A stretch of 57,880 bases of DNA from Terriglobia bacterium (GCA_020073615.1 JAIQEX010000026.1:1-57880), one strand, 5' to 3'; positions 9,536-18,659 are shown, counted from the first letter of the stretch. The notes: a model not told the origin generated them from the letters alone. A program made the numbers and translations.

Positions 9536-10533
9536 AAAACCTCGCCATCATTGGTGCTGGAAGCTGGGGGACCGCGTTGGCTATCGTGTTGGCGCCGCGC
9601 TTTCCCAGAGTCCGTTTGTGGGTGTACGAACCGGACCTGGCTGCGCGCATGAGGGACACGCGCGAAAACGACGTCTACCTTCCAGGCTTTCAACTGCCTG
9701 ATCATGTGGAAGTTACACCTGAGTTGCCAGCCGCTCTGGAGCGTGCCGAGATCGTCCTCAGCGTGATGCCGTCCCACCTGGTCCGCAGTCTTTACCAGCA
9801 GATGCTGCCTTTTCTGACCGAGCCCATGGTGTTCGTCAGCGCGACTAAAGGTCTTGAGAACGGCACACTACTACGAATGTCAGAAGTAATCGCGCAGGTT
9901 CTGCAAACCACCCGCCTGGCACCCCGGGTGGCGGTGATCTCCGGACCAACATTTGCAAGAGAAGTGGCTCAGTTCGACCCCACGGCTCTGGTGGTTGCTT
10001 CTCAGGATGCGGCCCTAGCCGCCTGCATCCAAGCGGCGTTTTCCGGGCCTACCTTCCGGCTCTACGCAAGCGCAGATACTATCGGTGTAGAAGTTGGCGG
10101 CTCGATTAAGAATGTCGTTGCCATCGGAGCCGGCGTGCTGCACGGCATGGGGCTCGGTCATAATCCGATGGCAGCCCTCATCACCAGGGGTTTGGCGGAA
10201 ATGACGCGGCTGGCGGTAGCCATGGGCGGCCAGCCGCAAACGCTGGCCGGCTTGGCTGGCCTCGGCGACCTGGTCTTGACGTGCACCGGCGATTTGAGCC
10301 GCAACCGCATGGTGGGCGTGGAGTTGGCGCACGGCCGCAAGCTGGACGAAATCGTCAGCTCCATGAAAATGGTGGCCGAGGGCGTCAAGACCACGCACGC
10401 CGCGGTCGATCTGGCCCGCCGTTACGCGGTGGACATGCCCATCGCGGAACAGATGTTTCAGATGCTAAACTTCGGCGTATCCCCGCGCGAAGCCATCCGC
10501 CGACTGATGGAGCGCGCACTCAAGGGAGAATAG
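9532..10533 (+). CDS. gpsA: NAD(P)-dependent glycerol-3-phosphate dehydrogenase
   Basis: Reduces dihydroxyacetone phosphate to sn-glycerol-3-phosphate for phospholipid synthesis. The 333-aa protein has the Rossmann motif GAGSWGTALA at the N-terminus, the SATKGLE segment, the SGPTFAREVA signature, and the catalytic-lysine region GSIKNVVAIGAGVLHGMGLG. GTG 9532 overlaps the plsY stop (GTGA). Its first half looks less GC-biased at third positions than its neighbours. Confidence 0.97.
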   Translation: MKNLAIIGAGSWGTALAIVLAPRFPRVRLWVYEPDLAARMRDTRENDVYLPGFQLPDHVEVTPELPAALERAEIVLSVMPSHLVRSLYQQMLPFLTEPMVFVSATKGLENGTLLRMSEVIAQVLQTTRLAPRVAVISGPTFAREVAQFDPTALVVASQDAALAACIQAAFSGPTFRLYASADTIGVEVGGSIKNVVAIGAGVLHGMGLGHNPMAALITRGLAEMTRLAVAMGGQPQTLAGLAGLGDLVLTCTGDLSRNRMVGVELAHGRKLDEIVSSMKMVAEGVKTTHAAVDLARRYAVDMPIAEQMFQMLNFGVSPREAIRRLMERALKGE

Positions 10534-10568
10534 GCGGACGCGAAATACGGCCGGAAGCGCAACCTCGG

Positions 10569-11174
10569 ATGACAGAACGGGTTAAGACCGGTATGGGTGG
10601 AGCGGCGGTGGCTTTGGACTACGATGCCGAACTGATGCTCCGCGTCAAAGAGGGCGATGGCGCCAGCTTCGGCGTCCTGCTGGAGAAGCACCGCTCACCA
10701 GTGGTCCACTTCCTCTACCGCATGGTGCAGAACCGGGCGGTGGCCGAAGAGTTGGCCCAGGAAGTGTTTCTCCGCGTGTACCGTTCGCGGGAAACTTACG
10801 AGGTCACCGCGAAGTTTACAACCTGGCTCTTCAGAATCGCCACCCACCTGGCGCTAAACTCGCTGAGAGACGGCCGGAACGAAAGATCGCAGGAAAGGCT
10901 GGATGACGATTCATCCGCCCTGCCCGCCCGGCAGGTGTCGGATGCGCGGCCGTCCATCGAAGAGGCGCTCGTGTACCAGGCGCGGCGCGACGAGGTGCGG
11001 CGCGCCATCGCCGCCCTGCCCGGAAAACAGCGGGCCGCGGTCCTGATGCACAAATACCAGGAAATGGAATATTCGCAGATCGCGCGGGCGCTGAGCTGTT
11101 CGGAATCTGCGGTGAAGTCGCTGTTGTTTCGGGCGTACGAATCGTTGCGCGCCCGTTTGGCCCATATGGCTTAG
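10569..11174 (+). CDS. ECF-type RNA polymerase sigma factor
   Basis: A 201-aa extracytoplasmic-function sigma-70 factor. Region 2 (FLYRMVQNRAVAEELAQEVFLRVYRS ending in FTTWLFRIATHLALN) binds core polymerase and the -10 element; region 4 (LPGKQRAAVLMHKY through YSQIARALSCSESAVKSLLFRA) binds -35. The frame is open further upstream inside gpsA, but ATG 10569 gives the usual ECF length. It is followed after 14 bp by a zinc-finger anti-sigma gene, indicating a signal-controlled pair. Confidence 0.92.
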   Translation: MTERVKTGMGGAAVALDYDAELMLRVKEGDGASFGVLLEKHRSPVVHFLYRMVQNRAVAEELAQEVFLRVYRSRETYEVTAKFTTWLFRIATHLALNSLRDGRNERSQERLDDDSSALPARQVSDARPSIEEALVYQARRDEVRRAIAALPGKQRAAVLMHKYQEMEYSQIARALSCSESAVKSLLFRAYESLRARLAHMA

Positions 11175-11188
11175 GGAAGAAGGTCGCT

Positions 11189-11689
11189 ATGAGATGTCCC
11201 ATGGGAACCCAGGAAAGCGCGGAGGTGCTGCTGGCCTACGGCGCCTGCAAACTGGACGCTGAAACCACCGCGGCGCTCGAGAAGCACATGGAAACCTGCC
11301 CCGCCTGCCGCGAGTCGGCGCGCGGCCTGCGTTCAGCTTGGGAAGCGCTGGACGCATTTGAGGCGCCGCCGGTATCGCCCGATTTCGACCGCAACCTGTA
11401 CCGTCGCATCGCGCGGGAGGTCTCCTGGTGGGACCTGCTGGTGCGGCCTTTCCGCGCCTTCCCGGTTCGCCAGGGGCTGCCTATGGCGGCGGCTGCCGGG
11501 GTGATGCTCCTGGCCGGCGTGATGTTGTATCGTCCGGCAGCGCCTCCGCCGCCGCCGCCCGATGCCGTGCAGGCGGTGGTGGAGGAGTTGCGTCCGGACC
11601 AGGTGGAAAACGCGCTCGACGACATGGAGATGCTGCGCGAGTTCAGCCACGCGATGCGCCCCGACGCCGTTGAAGCAAAGAAGATGTGA
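11189..11689 (+). CDS. anti-sigma factor with zinc-finger (zf-HC2) domain
   Basis: A 166-aa single-pass membrane protein. Residues 33-41 carry the H-x3-C-x2-C zinc motif (HMETCPACRE) of ZAS anti-sigma factors, which hold an ECF sigma factor inactive. A membrane segment (about 95-112) is followed by a proline run and an acidic tail. It is immediately downstream of the ECF gene and 4 bp before the DUF3106 gene, so the three form an operon. Confidence 0.88.
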   Translation: MRCPMGTQESAEVLLAYGACKLDAETTAALEKHMETCPACRESARGLRSAWEALDAFEAPPVSPDFDRNLYRRIAREVSWWDLLVRPFRAFPVRQGLPMAAAAGVMLLAGVMLYRPAAPPPPPPDAVQAVVEELRPDQVENALDDMEMLREFSHAMRPDAVEAKKM

Positions 11690-11693
11690 GCCG

Positions 11694-12260
11694 ATGTCCC
11701 GCGCTCTCCAGATCGGCGCAGCGATGTTGGCGTCCGCCGCGTACGGTTTCGCCGAACAAGGAACGCCCAAGGCGCCCCCGCAGCACCCCGCGCCCCGTGC
11801 CGGCCAACCCAAGGGCGGCGGCAATGCCGGTTCCAAGGGAGGGCCGCGCATGGGCAACGCGGGCAACCCGGTCGAGCGCTTGCTGCGCATGTCGCCGGAA
11901 CAACGCGAGCGCGCGCTCGAAAAGCTCCCGCCCGCGCAGCAAGAGCGCATCCGCCGCCGGCTGCAACAGTTCGACAGCCTGCCCCAAGCCGAAAAGGACC
12001 GCCAACTCCTGCGCGCCGATCAACTGTGGAGCCTGCCGGCGGACAAGCAGCAGCTCGTGCGCCAGCAGATGCAGTGGGTCCGGCAGCTTCCCGAAGACCG
12101 CCGCCAGCTCTTACAGAGAGCCTACCGGCAATTGAGCCGGATGCCGGACGAGGCGCGCCGCGCCCGCCTGGCGAGCGACGAATTCAAGGGCCGGTTCACC
12201 CCCGCCGAGCAGCAGGCCCTCGCGGATCTGTCGGAATACTACCCGCTGCCCGGGAAGTAG
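11694..12260 (+). CDS. DUF3106 protein, exported
   Basis: A 188-aa secreted or periplasmic protein of unknown function. A short leader is followed by a Gly/Pro-rich linker (about 25-60) and then DUF3106-type repeats full of Arg and Gln (PVERLLRMSPEQRERALEKL, QLWSLPADKQQLVRQQ, FKGRFTPAEQQALADL). It is the third gene of the sigma/anti-sigma operon, so it may take part in the same envelope response (inference). Its last 27 or so codons recur, with silent changes only, at 15880-15973. Confidence 0.82.
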   Translation: MSRALQIGAAMLASAAYGFAEQGTPKAPPQHPAPRAGQPKGGGNAGSKGGPRMGNAGNPVERLLRMSPEQRERALEKLPPAQQERIRRRLQQFDSLPQAEKDRQLLRADQLWSLPADKQQLVRQQMQWVRQLPEDRRQLLQRAYRQLSRMPDEARRARLASDEFKGRFTPAEQQALADLSEYYPLPGK

Positions 12261-12263
12261 GCG
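12171..12263 (+). repeat. direct repeat A: 3' end of the DUF3106 gene (original copy)
   Basis: This 93-bp stretch, ending just after the DUF3106 stop, is repeated at 15880-15973. Across the shared codons (EFKGRFTPAEQ onward to the stop) I count six differences, all at third positions and all synonymous, plus one single-base insertion in the second copy upstream of those codons. Confidence 0.92.
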
Positions 12264-12288
12264 TTTCGCATCCAGGATCTGCCAGGCC

Positions 12289-15200
12289 TTACCGCTGGCC
12301 CAGCTTCACGACGTCGCTTTTCACCTCGGCCGTGTTGAACCCGTCGGTCGCCACTACTTTCACCTGGAAGGTGTCGTGCCCCTGGAGCTGGTCCGGCGTG
12401 ATGGCGATCTTCGTTGCCGGAATGTTCACCGCGATGGTCTCCCACGTTTTGCCTTCATCGAAGCTCAGCATCACGTTGTAGGTGATCTTCGCCTTATCGG
12501 GGTGCTGTGCCTCCCAGGTGATTTCGTAGCCGCTGCTGGTGAGTGTCCTCAACTCGGCGGTTGGCACCTTCAATCCGCGGATGACCGGCGCTCTCCGGCT
12601 CACCTTGAAGGTATCCACCACCTTGTCGCCCACCAGCAGCTCCAGCGCCGCCGCCTGTTGATTTACCGGAACGGCGGCGTCCACCATCCCCGTGAGGTCC
12701 TGCCCCGGAGGCAGGTCGGTGTCCACTTTTACCGGCTCGGGGTACGTTTCGAGGACCTTGCCTGCAGCGTCCTTCCAGCGTAGTGAGGCGCGCGCCGTCC
12801 CGGCCGCGCGCGGCACCATGGCCCGTTGCACCCGGTTCACGTGCACCAGGGTGCCGGTGCCTTTGGTCAGGTTCACGCGGGCAACCACGCTCAGGAAATC
12901 GCCTGTCGCCTCCTCGAAGGCGGCGGGCTGTGCCTGCGCCTCCGCCGCTGCCAGCGCCGCTTCCTGGAGTGCTCCCGGCGCCGCCGCCAGGCCCACTTCC
13001 ACGGGCGGCGGACCGCTCATCGCCGCCAGCGGGGGCACAAACTCCTGCGCCGCCGCAATCCGCACGGGCACGGTGGGAATCTCTTCCACGCGCCGCGGCT
13101 CGCTGCCCGCCGCCAGGAGTCGCAGAGCGGGCGCGGCAATGGCCGGAGGCGCCGCATGGCCGAACTCCACTGCCGGTGGCGCCGCGTATGCGGCCTGGAC
13201 CTCGGGCGGAGCCTGCCGCCCCACTTGCAGTTCCGGCCCGGCCGGGGCCGCTCCCGCAAGCGTGGGATGCGCGGCCGGCGCCGCGGTCATCATCGGGCCC
13301 GCCGGCAGCGCGTTCTCCGCCACCAGCCGGTTCCGGATTGCCGTGTATGTGTATGCGCTCAGCCACAGGGTGCTGCAGTAGGTCATGACGTCATGCCACG
13401 CCGTCCCCGGCAGCGCCGCCGGCGCGATGGCCCGCGCCGCATAGCCGGACTCGAACCCCACGAACTTCCGGTCCGCCCCCGAGATCTGGCCGCTGGGGTA
13501 CGGGAAGCTCGGATCGTCGGCCGATTCGCCGCATCCCGACCCCGGGTGCGCCCGCCCGAACGTGTGCCCCAGCTCGTGGCCGGTGTACCAGTCGCCATAG
13601 CTGCCATCGGTATCCCAGCCCCAGGTGCCCGATCCGGTCGGTCCCGAGGCCACCGTCGCCGGGTCCGGGCTCCCCGGAATGCCGGCCGCGCAGCCCCGCA
13701 TGAAGCCGCCGCCATCGGCCACCAGTCCGAAGTAGTGCGTGCGCGCGTCGCGATGCGGAGTCAGGCTCATATCCGAAGCCCGCAGCGCCGCCACCTGCGC
13801 GTTGGCGTCGCCGCATCCGAACGGCCAGGTGGCATTGGCCGCCACCGCCGTCTGCGACCAGTCCACGGACGCCACCGGGTAGGCACGCCCCAGCCACGAG
13901 CGCGTCAGCTCGTAGTCCAGCGCGGTGGGCGCGTACGTCACGGGCGGAGTGCCCGTGGTGTACCGCAGCCCGATGACCCGCACGTGCAGCGGGGGAGTAT
14001 TGTTCAGCGCCGCCGCCACGCCGCCGTAGGAGCAGTTGGCGCACACCAGCGCCGCGCCCGTCCCGGCGTCCGCCAGACCGGTCAGCTTGAACGCCAGCAA
14101 GGTTCCTCCCAGGACGCCCGCCGGCACCGGGAAATTCAGGCTCAGCGTCAGGTTGTCCCGCTTCGATTGCACATCGTAGTTGCGCGCCGGATCCACCACC
14201 GCCGTGTTGTTGGACGCAATGGTGGCCGTCCCCGACGCCGTTCCCTTCACCGTTCGCGCCGGCCCGTTGATGCTGAGATATGCCCGCAGCCACGTCGTCT
14301 TGTTGGCCACCAGCGGCACCTCGAGATTCAGGCTCTGCACCGTCTGTGTGATCTCCAGGCTGTCCAGGTAGAATTCGCCGGGCTTCGGCAATCCCGAGAT
14401 CCACGGGTGCACGTAGTCGGTGCCTTGCACCGCATGCACAATGTCGGCTTTCTTGTCGCCCGTGATGTCCCCCGCCAGCCACAGGCCGTTGGGAATCCCA
14501 TATCCCGCCCAGGGGCTGAAGGATCTCACGCTGAAGGTGGCGTTGCCGTTGGACAGCCACACGTTGGCATAGTCGGTCCCCTGCACGGCGTGCACGATGT
14601 CCGTCTTGCCGTCGCCGTTGAAATCCGCGGCCAGCCATACTCCATTGGGAATGCCGTATCCACTCCACGGCCGGAACGGCTTCACCGTGAAGGTCGCATT
14701 CCCGTTCGACGTCCACACGTTCACATAGTCCGTGCCCTGCACGGCATGTACGATATCGGTCTTCCCGTCGCCATTGAAGTCGCCGGTCATCCACAGTCCG
14801 TTCGGAATCCCATACCCCGCCCACGGCCGGAACGGCTTCACCGTGAAGGTGGCATTTCCGTTCGACGTCCACACGTTCACGTAGTCGGTCCCCTGCACGG
14901 CGTGCACGATGTCCGCTTTGCCGTCCCCGTTGAAGTCTCCCATCAGCCAGATCCCATTGGGAATCCCGTACCCCGCCCAGGGCCGGAACGACGACACGGT
15001 GAAGGTGCCATTCCCATTGGACAGCCACACGTTGGCGTAATCGGTCCCCGCGACCGCGTGCACGATGTCCGTCTTCCCGTCGCCGTTCACATCGCCGGTC
15101 AGCCAAACGCCATTCGGGATGCCGTATCCGCTCCACGGGCTGAACGATTTCACGGTGAACGTCCCGTTCCCGTTGGACAGCCACACATTCACGTAATCGG

Positions 15201-15552
15201 TGCCCTGCACCGCGTGCAACACGTCCGTTTTTCCGTCGCCGTTGAAGTCCCCCGTCATCCACAGGCCGTTCGGAATCCCATACCCCGCCCAAGGCCGGAA
15301 CGTCCCCACATTGAAAGTCCCGTTTCCGTTCGACATCCAGATGTGGGCGTAATCCCGCCCCTGGACCGCATGGAGGATATCCGTTTTCCCATCCCCGTTG
15401 AAATCCCCCGTCAGCCAAATCCCGTTGGGAATCGCGTACCCCGCCCAAGGGCTGAACTTCTTCACGTCAAACTGCCCCGCTCCGAAGCTGACTCCCGTTA
15501 CCAGGGCCCCAACCAACCAGGCCCGAATCGAATTCCCCGGAATTGTCTTCAT
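12289..15552 (-). CDS. secreted FG-GAP propeller protein with metzincin-type metalloprotease domain
   Basis: Predicted secreted zinc metalloprotease of 1087 aa. Signal peptide (about 1-26), then seven 52-residue FG-GAP/VCBS repeats (28-391), each with a calcium-loop-like DFNGDGKTD and a GYGIPNG core, enough for a seven-bladed propeller. A middle region leads to HELGHTFGRAH at 659-669, the HExxHxxGxxH zinc motif of metzincins, followed by WHDVMTYC, a plausible Met-turn. An Ala/Pro-rich linker (about 760-880) and Ig-like C-terminal segments end the protein. ATG 15552 has GGGGGAG upstream and exposes the signal peptide. Substrate unknown; it stands alone between the two A repeats. Confidence 0.85.
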   Translation of the reverse strand: MKTIPGNSIRAWLVGALVTGVSFGAGQFDVKKFSPWAGYAIPNGIWLTGDFNGDGKTDILHAVQGRDYAHIWMSNGNGTFNVGTFRPWAGYGIPNGLWMTGDFNGDGKTDVLHAVQGTDYVNVWLSNGNGTFTVKSFSPWSGYGIPNGVWLTGDVNGDGKTDIVHAVAGTDYANVWLSNGNGTFTVSSFRPWAGYGIPNGIWLMGDFNGDGKADIVHAVQGTDYVNVWTSNGNATFTVKPFRPWAGYGIPNGLWMTGDFNGDGKTDIVHAVQGTDYVNVWTSNGNATFTVKPFRPWSGYGIPNGVWLAADFNGDGKTDIVHAVQGTDYANVWLSNGNATFSVRSFSPWAGYGIPNGLWLAGDITGDKKADIVHAVQGTDYVHPWISGLPKPGEFYLDSLEITQTVQSLNLEVPLVANKTTWLRAYLSINGPARTVKGTASGTATIASNNTAVVDPARNYDVQSKRDNLTLSLNFPVPAGVLGGTLLAFKLTGLADAGTGAALVCANCSYGGVAAALNNTPPLHVRVIGLRYTTGTPPVTYAPTALDYELTRSWLGRAYPVASVDWSQTAVAANATWPFGCGDANAQVAALRASDMSLTPHRDARTHYFGLVADGGGFMRGCAAGIPGSPDPATVASGPTGSGTWGWDTDGSYGDWYTGHELGHTFGRAHPGSGCGESADDPSFPYPSGQISGADRKFVGFESGYAARAIAPAALPGTAWHDVMTYCSTLWLSAYTYTAIRNRLVAENALPAGPMMTAAPAAHPTLAGAAPAGPELQVGRQAPPEVQAAYAAPPAVEFGHAAPPAIAAPALRLLAAGSEPRRVEEIPTVPVRIAAAQEFVPPLAAMSGPPPVEVGLAAAPGALQEAALAAAEAQAQPAAFEEATGDFLSVVARVNLTKGTGTLVHVNRVQRAMVPRAAGTARASLRWKDAAGKVLETYPEPVKVDTDLPPGQDLTGMVDAAVPVNQQAAALELLVGDKVVDTFKVSRRAPVIRGLKVPTAELRTLTSSGYEITWEAQHPDKAKITYNVMLSFDEGKTWETIAVNIPATKIAITPDQLQGHDTFQVKVVATDGFNTAEVKSDVVKLGQR
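14380..15471 (-). repeat. seven tandem 156-bp coding repeats (FG-GAP blades)
   Basis: Seven consecutive 52-codon units inside the protease gene, all in register. The central units are nearly identical in protein and close in DNA, whereas the last (QGTDYVHPWISGLPKP) is degenerate, as expected at the closure of a propeller. The uniform length suggests growth by unequal recombination. Confidence 0.9.
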
Positions 15553-15844
15553 GGCATTTATCTCCCCCAAGATCTTTTCTGCGTGACCGGCGCACCGGCC
15601 GGCGTGGTCCTCGGCTGGCATGACAACCAGATTCTAATGGACCGTGCTTTTGACGCAAACCGGGATTCCCATTGTGCTCCCGGTTGTCAATATGGGTACG
15701 ATTGTGCGCCCGGCGTGCCGCGGAATCAAGCATTTTATTGTCTTTTGCTCTTGAATCCTTCGATAGTCCGGGCCGAGTTTCGAGGGAAATTCCAATGGAT
15801 ACCGGGAAATTCCCTATTCCCTCGGCCATCGCCCGCTCCCTCCG
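15553..15844. other. intergenic DNA upstream of the protease gene
   Basis: About 290 bp with lower G+C than the flanking genes. It should contain the promoter of the leftward protease gene, but no convincing -35/-10 pair, RNA gene or coding frame stands out. Confidence 0.5.
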
Positions 15845-15875
15845 AATTCGGTCTTGTTTTATGTTGAGAATTCTG
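15845..15875 (+). repeat. direct repeat R, copy 1 (31 bp)
   Basis: Identical over 31 bp to 18660-18690. It begins AATTCGGTCTTG and ends GAGAATTCTG. It lies 4 bp before the second copy of the DUF3106 gene tail, and copy 2 lies upstream of the dksA-like gene, so the restriction-modification segment sits between the two copies. Confidence 0.92.
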
Positions 15876-15879
15876 ACTC

Positions 15880-15973
15880 GCGAGCGAACGAATTCAAGGG
15901 CCGGTTCACCCCTGCCGAGCAGCAGGCGCTGGCGGATCTCTCGGAATATTACCCCCTGCCCGGGAAGTAGGCG
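15880..15973 (+). repeat. direct repeat A', displaced copy of the DUF3106 gene tail
   Basis: A 94-bp copy of 12171-12263 with no gene body upstream; it ends in the same TAG. All substitutions within the shared codons are synonymous, so it diverged while part of a working gene. The methylase stop lies 18 bp beyond it, mirroring the 29-bp spacing between the original copy and the protease stop. Confidence 0.92.
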
Positions 15974-15990
15974 CGGCGTTCCCGGCGGGC

Positions 15991-17556
15991 TCAGGTGAAG
16001 AGGATCGGCAATTGCTGCTCGATCCGCACATGCGTCTGGATGCTGTCGAGTACCAGGCGCGCCGGAATCTGCGCGAGTTCTTTCGGTTCCACCTTGTGCA
16101 GCCCTCCGCCGTAAACGCGGCCTTCGGAAAGCAACTGCGCCGGGGTGATGCGCTGCAACGCTTCAAACACGTGCGCGTGAAGCTCGGGATGAGCTCTCAA
16201 TGCGGTGCGCAAGGGGCCCGTTGGGTAGAGCATCAGATAGACGTTGTGGGCGGTCGCCTGAGAGCGGTTCCAGATGAAGCGGAAAGGATGCTTTCCATGG
16301 CGAGAACGGCCCATGTAGGTGCAAAGGAACGGTGCGGGCGGGCGCTGCTCCTGCGAGTACCACGGGGCGCGGTGGCTGGCGAGATACGTCTCATGAATCT
16401 TTTGCTCCCTGCCCGTCTGGAGGTATTCATGGAAACGCGGCCACGCGGCCTTGATGCGTTCTTCCGCCTCGCTGCAATCCAGCAGGTAACGGCGCGGCGA
16501 TACGTTGGGCGCGCCGTCAGGCAAGGCGTCTATGATGTCGCCAATCAGGTGACGGGGGCCTGGAAGGATGGGCTTCATGAACTGGCGCGGAATCTGCCAG
16601 TGTTTGATGTCCTCTTCCGTGAGGATGAAAAAGCTATTGGAGCCGGTCGCAAGGCCGCGCTTGATGGCGAAAACATCCCCCAGGTTCAGCTCGCCGGTAT
16701 CGCGAACCGTGGTCGTGGCCGGAAACTGCGTCCACTTGCGCGACCGGCGCAAGGTTTCCCACGGCACCTGCGCTTCCGTCTGCGGGTGCTCAATGGGGCC
16801 GGCAAACGAAAAGCGGGCAGTATGGCCCGCCGGGGGCGGCGCTTTCCGGAAAACCACGACAGCCGAGGACACCAAGGCGTCGGTGAACTGTACGTCCGTG
16901 GGGCAAAAACGGTGAATGTGCAGCAGCGTCACGTGCTCGGTCAGATACCGCCGCAAGGTGACGCCGTAATTCACGTCCATGAATTCCGAAGGGATCAGCC
17001 ATACCGCAAGCCCCTGCTCTTCCATCCAGTCATGGCACAAGAGTAGAAAATAGCAGTACAGTCCCGCAAGGCCACTGATATCCAGATGCAGCGAACGCAT
17101 CAGCTGCGCCTTCAGACGACCTTTATCCGCTGCTGGCAGGTGGTGATGGCGGACATAGGGCGGATTGGTGAGCACGAGATTGAAGCGCTGCTCCGGCAGA
17201 TGTTGCTTCGTGAAATCTCCCCTTATGACCTGGAGCCCCTGCCCTTCCCACAACGCGGAAGCGGTTTTTGAAAACAGCGGATCAAGCTCGATGCCGGTGG
17301 CGGAGGTAATGTGTTTCTGCCCGAATGCCTGTGATGCTGCCGAGAAAAAAGAGCCCGTGCCGATGGCGGGATCGAGGAACCGGACCGGCGTCTTGCCCAT
17401 AAGCGCATGCGCGTACCTGGCAAGGCTAAGCGCCAGTGCGGGCGGCGTTGCAAACTGCCCCCACTTGTTGCGCTCCGGCGCGGTCTTCAGGCTGTCGAGG
17501 CGCGTCTGCTCCTGCTGACGGAGCTCCTCGGTGCTGTGTGACGCGGTAATTCCCAT
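15991..17556 (-). CDS. N6-adenine DNA methyltransferase of a XamI-type type II R-M system
   Basis: A 521-aa adenine methyltransferase, intact. Motif I is FLDPAIGTGSFF (residues 60-71) and catalytic motif IV is NPPY (131-134), in the order of gamma-class enzymes, followed by a long target-recognition C-terminal half. It lies 7 bp downstream of a broken gene that resembles the XamI endonuclease, which recognises GTCGAC, so the same target is plausible (inference). With the nuclease dead it would act as a solitary methylase. Flanking direct repeats indicate acquisition by transfer. Confidence 0.85.
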   Translation of the reverse strand: MGITASHSTEELRQQEQTRLDSLKTAPERNKWGQFATPPALALSLARYAHALMGKTPVRFLDPAIGTGSFFSAASQAFGQKHITSATGIELDPLFSKTASALWEGQGLQVIRGDFTKQHLPEQRFNLVLTNPPYVRHHHLPAADKGRLKAQLMRSLHLDISGLAGLYCYFLLLCHDWMEEQGLAVWLIPSEFMDVNYGVTLRRYLTEHVTLLHIHRFCPTDVQFTDALVSSAVVVFRKAPPPAGHTARFSFAGPIEHPQTEAQVPWETLRRSRKWTQFPATTTVRDTGELNLGDVFAIKRGLATGSNSFFILTEEDIKHWQIPRQFMKPILPGPRHLIGDIIDALPDGAPNVSPRRYLLDCSEAEERIKAAWPRFHEYLQTGREQKIHETYLASHRAPWYSQEQRPPAPFLCTYMGRSRHGKHPFRFIWNRSQATAHNVYLMLYPTGPLRTALRAHPELHAHVFEALQRITPAQLLSEGRVYGGGLHKVEPKELAQIPARLVLDSIQTHVRIEQQLPILFT

Positions 17557-17563
17557 ACATGCC

Positions 17564-18519
17564 TCAGAGTCCGAGTTGCTCGAGGTCGCCCTTACGGTGT
17601 TCCCATATCCAGTCTATGCCCTCCGCGGCCTCGTAGCCCAGATACGCGGCATCGAAATACCCGCACAGAAACAGCACAAAGACCACCTGCTCTCCATAGG
17701 TCGCCTTGAGCTGGTTGATTTTGGTCGCCTCTTCCTTGCGGCGCTTGTTCACGTTCGTGAAATCCCCTGCCGATTTCGCCTCGATGAGCACCGGCAGGTG
17801 TGGCAGTTTGGCTTTCTTGGGCTGAATGACCGCATCGACAGGTATCCTCACGCTCTGGGCTTCTGCCTTCGACGGCCTCACCAGGCGTTTAGCCGGAACG
17901 AGAACGTGCCTGGCTCCATCTGCGTGAGCGGAGTCGCGGCGGCGTGCGCTTTCAGCTTGTAGCCGCGCTCGGTCAGATATTTCTCGATGAGCGCGAGCTG
18001 GCGCTTCTCCTGCGCGTTTCGCACAATCGGCTCGGCCACCGCACTACACAGCCGGTCGGCAACGATCGTCGATGACCGGTAGCGCTCTTCCTTCGTCGGA
18101 CGGCGCTTTCCTTCAAGCTACGGAAAAATATCCACGTCGAGCATCCGCGAGAGGATGCCGGCAATCTTTCGCAGGTGTTCTTCGAGCAGTTCCGGCGACA
18201 GCAGCCGGGGAAGTTTGCCTTCTTCGAGGCAACCCACGAAATTCTTGGTCGAGTCGGCTAGCCCGATGAGCCGGTCTCGGGCAAGCGGCGGACAGGTGGA
18301 CATGCGCAGCGTCGGCAGAATGCCCGGATTGGCCTTGATCACGTCGGGCGTGATGGTGGTAAGATCTTTCGTTCGAGCGAGGCCCTGCTCTACGCTGTCA
18401 ATGGTCTTTTTGCGCGTATCGCGATAGGCCTTCGGCGCGAACTTCATGAACCATCGATTGAACTGGTCAACCGAAGCGCGGGTGTCGGCCTTCCACAGAT
18501 GCGGCTTGTCGGCGTTAAT
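17564..18519 (-). pseudogene. XamI-family restriction endonuclease, inactivated
   Basis: Reading on the minus strand from 18519, XamI-like sequence runs ADKPHLWKADTRASVDQF, then FAPKAYRDTRKKT and LPTLRMSTCPPLARDRLIG, to a TAG at 18118-18120. The frame continues after the TAG (KRRPTKEERYRSSTIVADRL, TERGYKLKAH) until a one-base loss near 17885 shifts it into the 3' part (SVRIPVDAVIQP, LIEAKSAGDFTNVNKRRK, ending EHRKGDLEQLGL). No ATG is present at the expected start; ATT stands there. One nonsense and one frameshift mutation make function very unlikely. The C-terminal E-x-K with preceding acidic residues fits a PD-(D/E)xK nuclease core. Confidence 0.82.
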
Positions 18520-18659
18520 GGACAGGGGGTTACTGCTGTTGCGTTAGTGTTGCAAACCTTTGATTCTCGCGCATATACACGCCACCATGCACCCCCGCCT
18601 TTACGGCCCACGCTACGGTAAATCCCGTACTACCTCCGCCAACGGCCGAATTCGGCATT

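Noticed and set aside
14380-15471. Regular repeats that could suggest a CRISPR array
   Set aside because: Units are 156 bp, contiguous without spacers, and in frame with a propeller-encoding gene.
12826-15867. Very long plus-strand frame (over 1000 codons) opposite the protease gene
   Set aside because: It is the antisense shadow of the GC-rich repeats; composition is Arg/His/Pro-rich without domains, while the minus strand has signal peptide, propeller and zinc motif.
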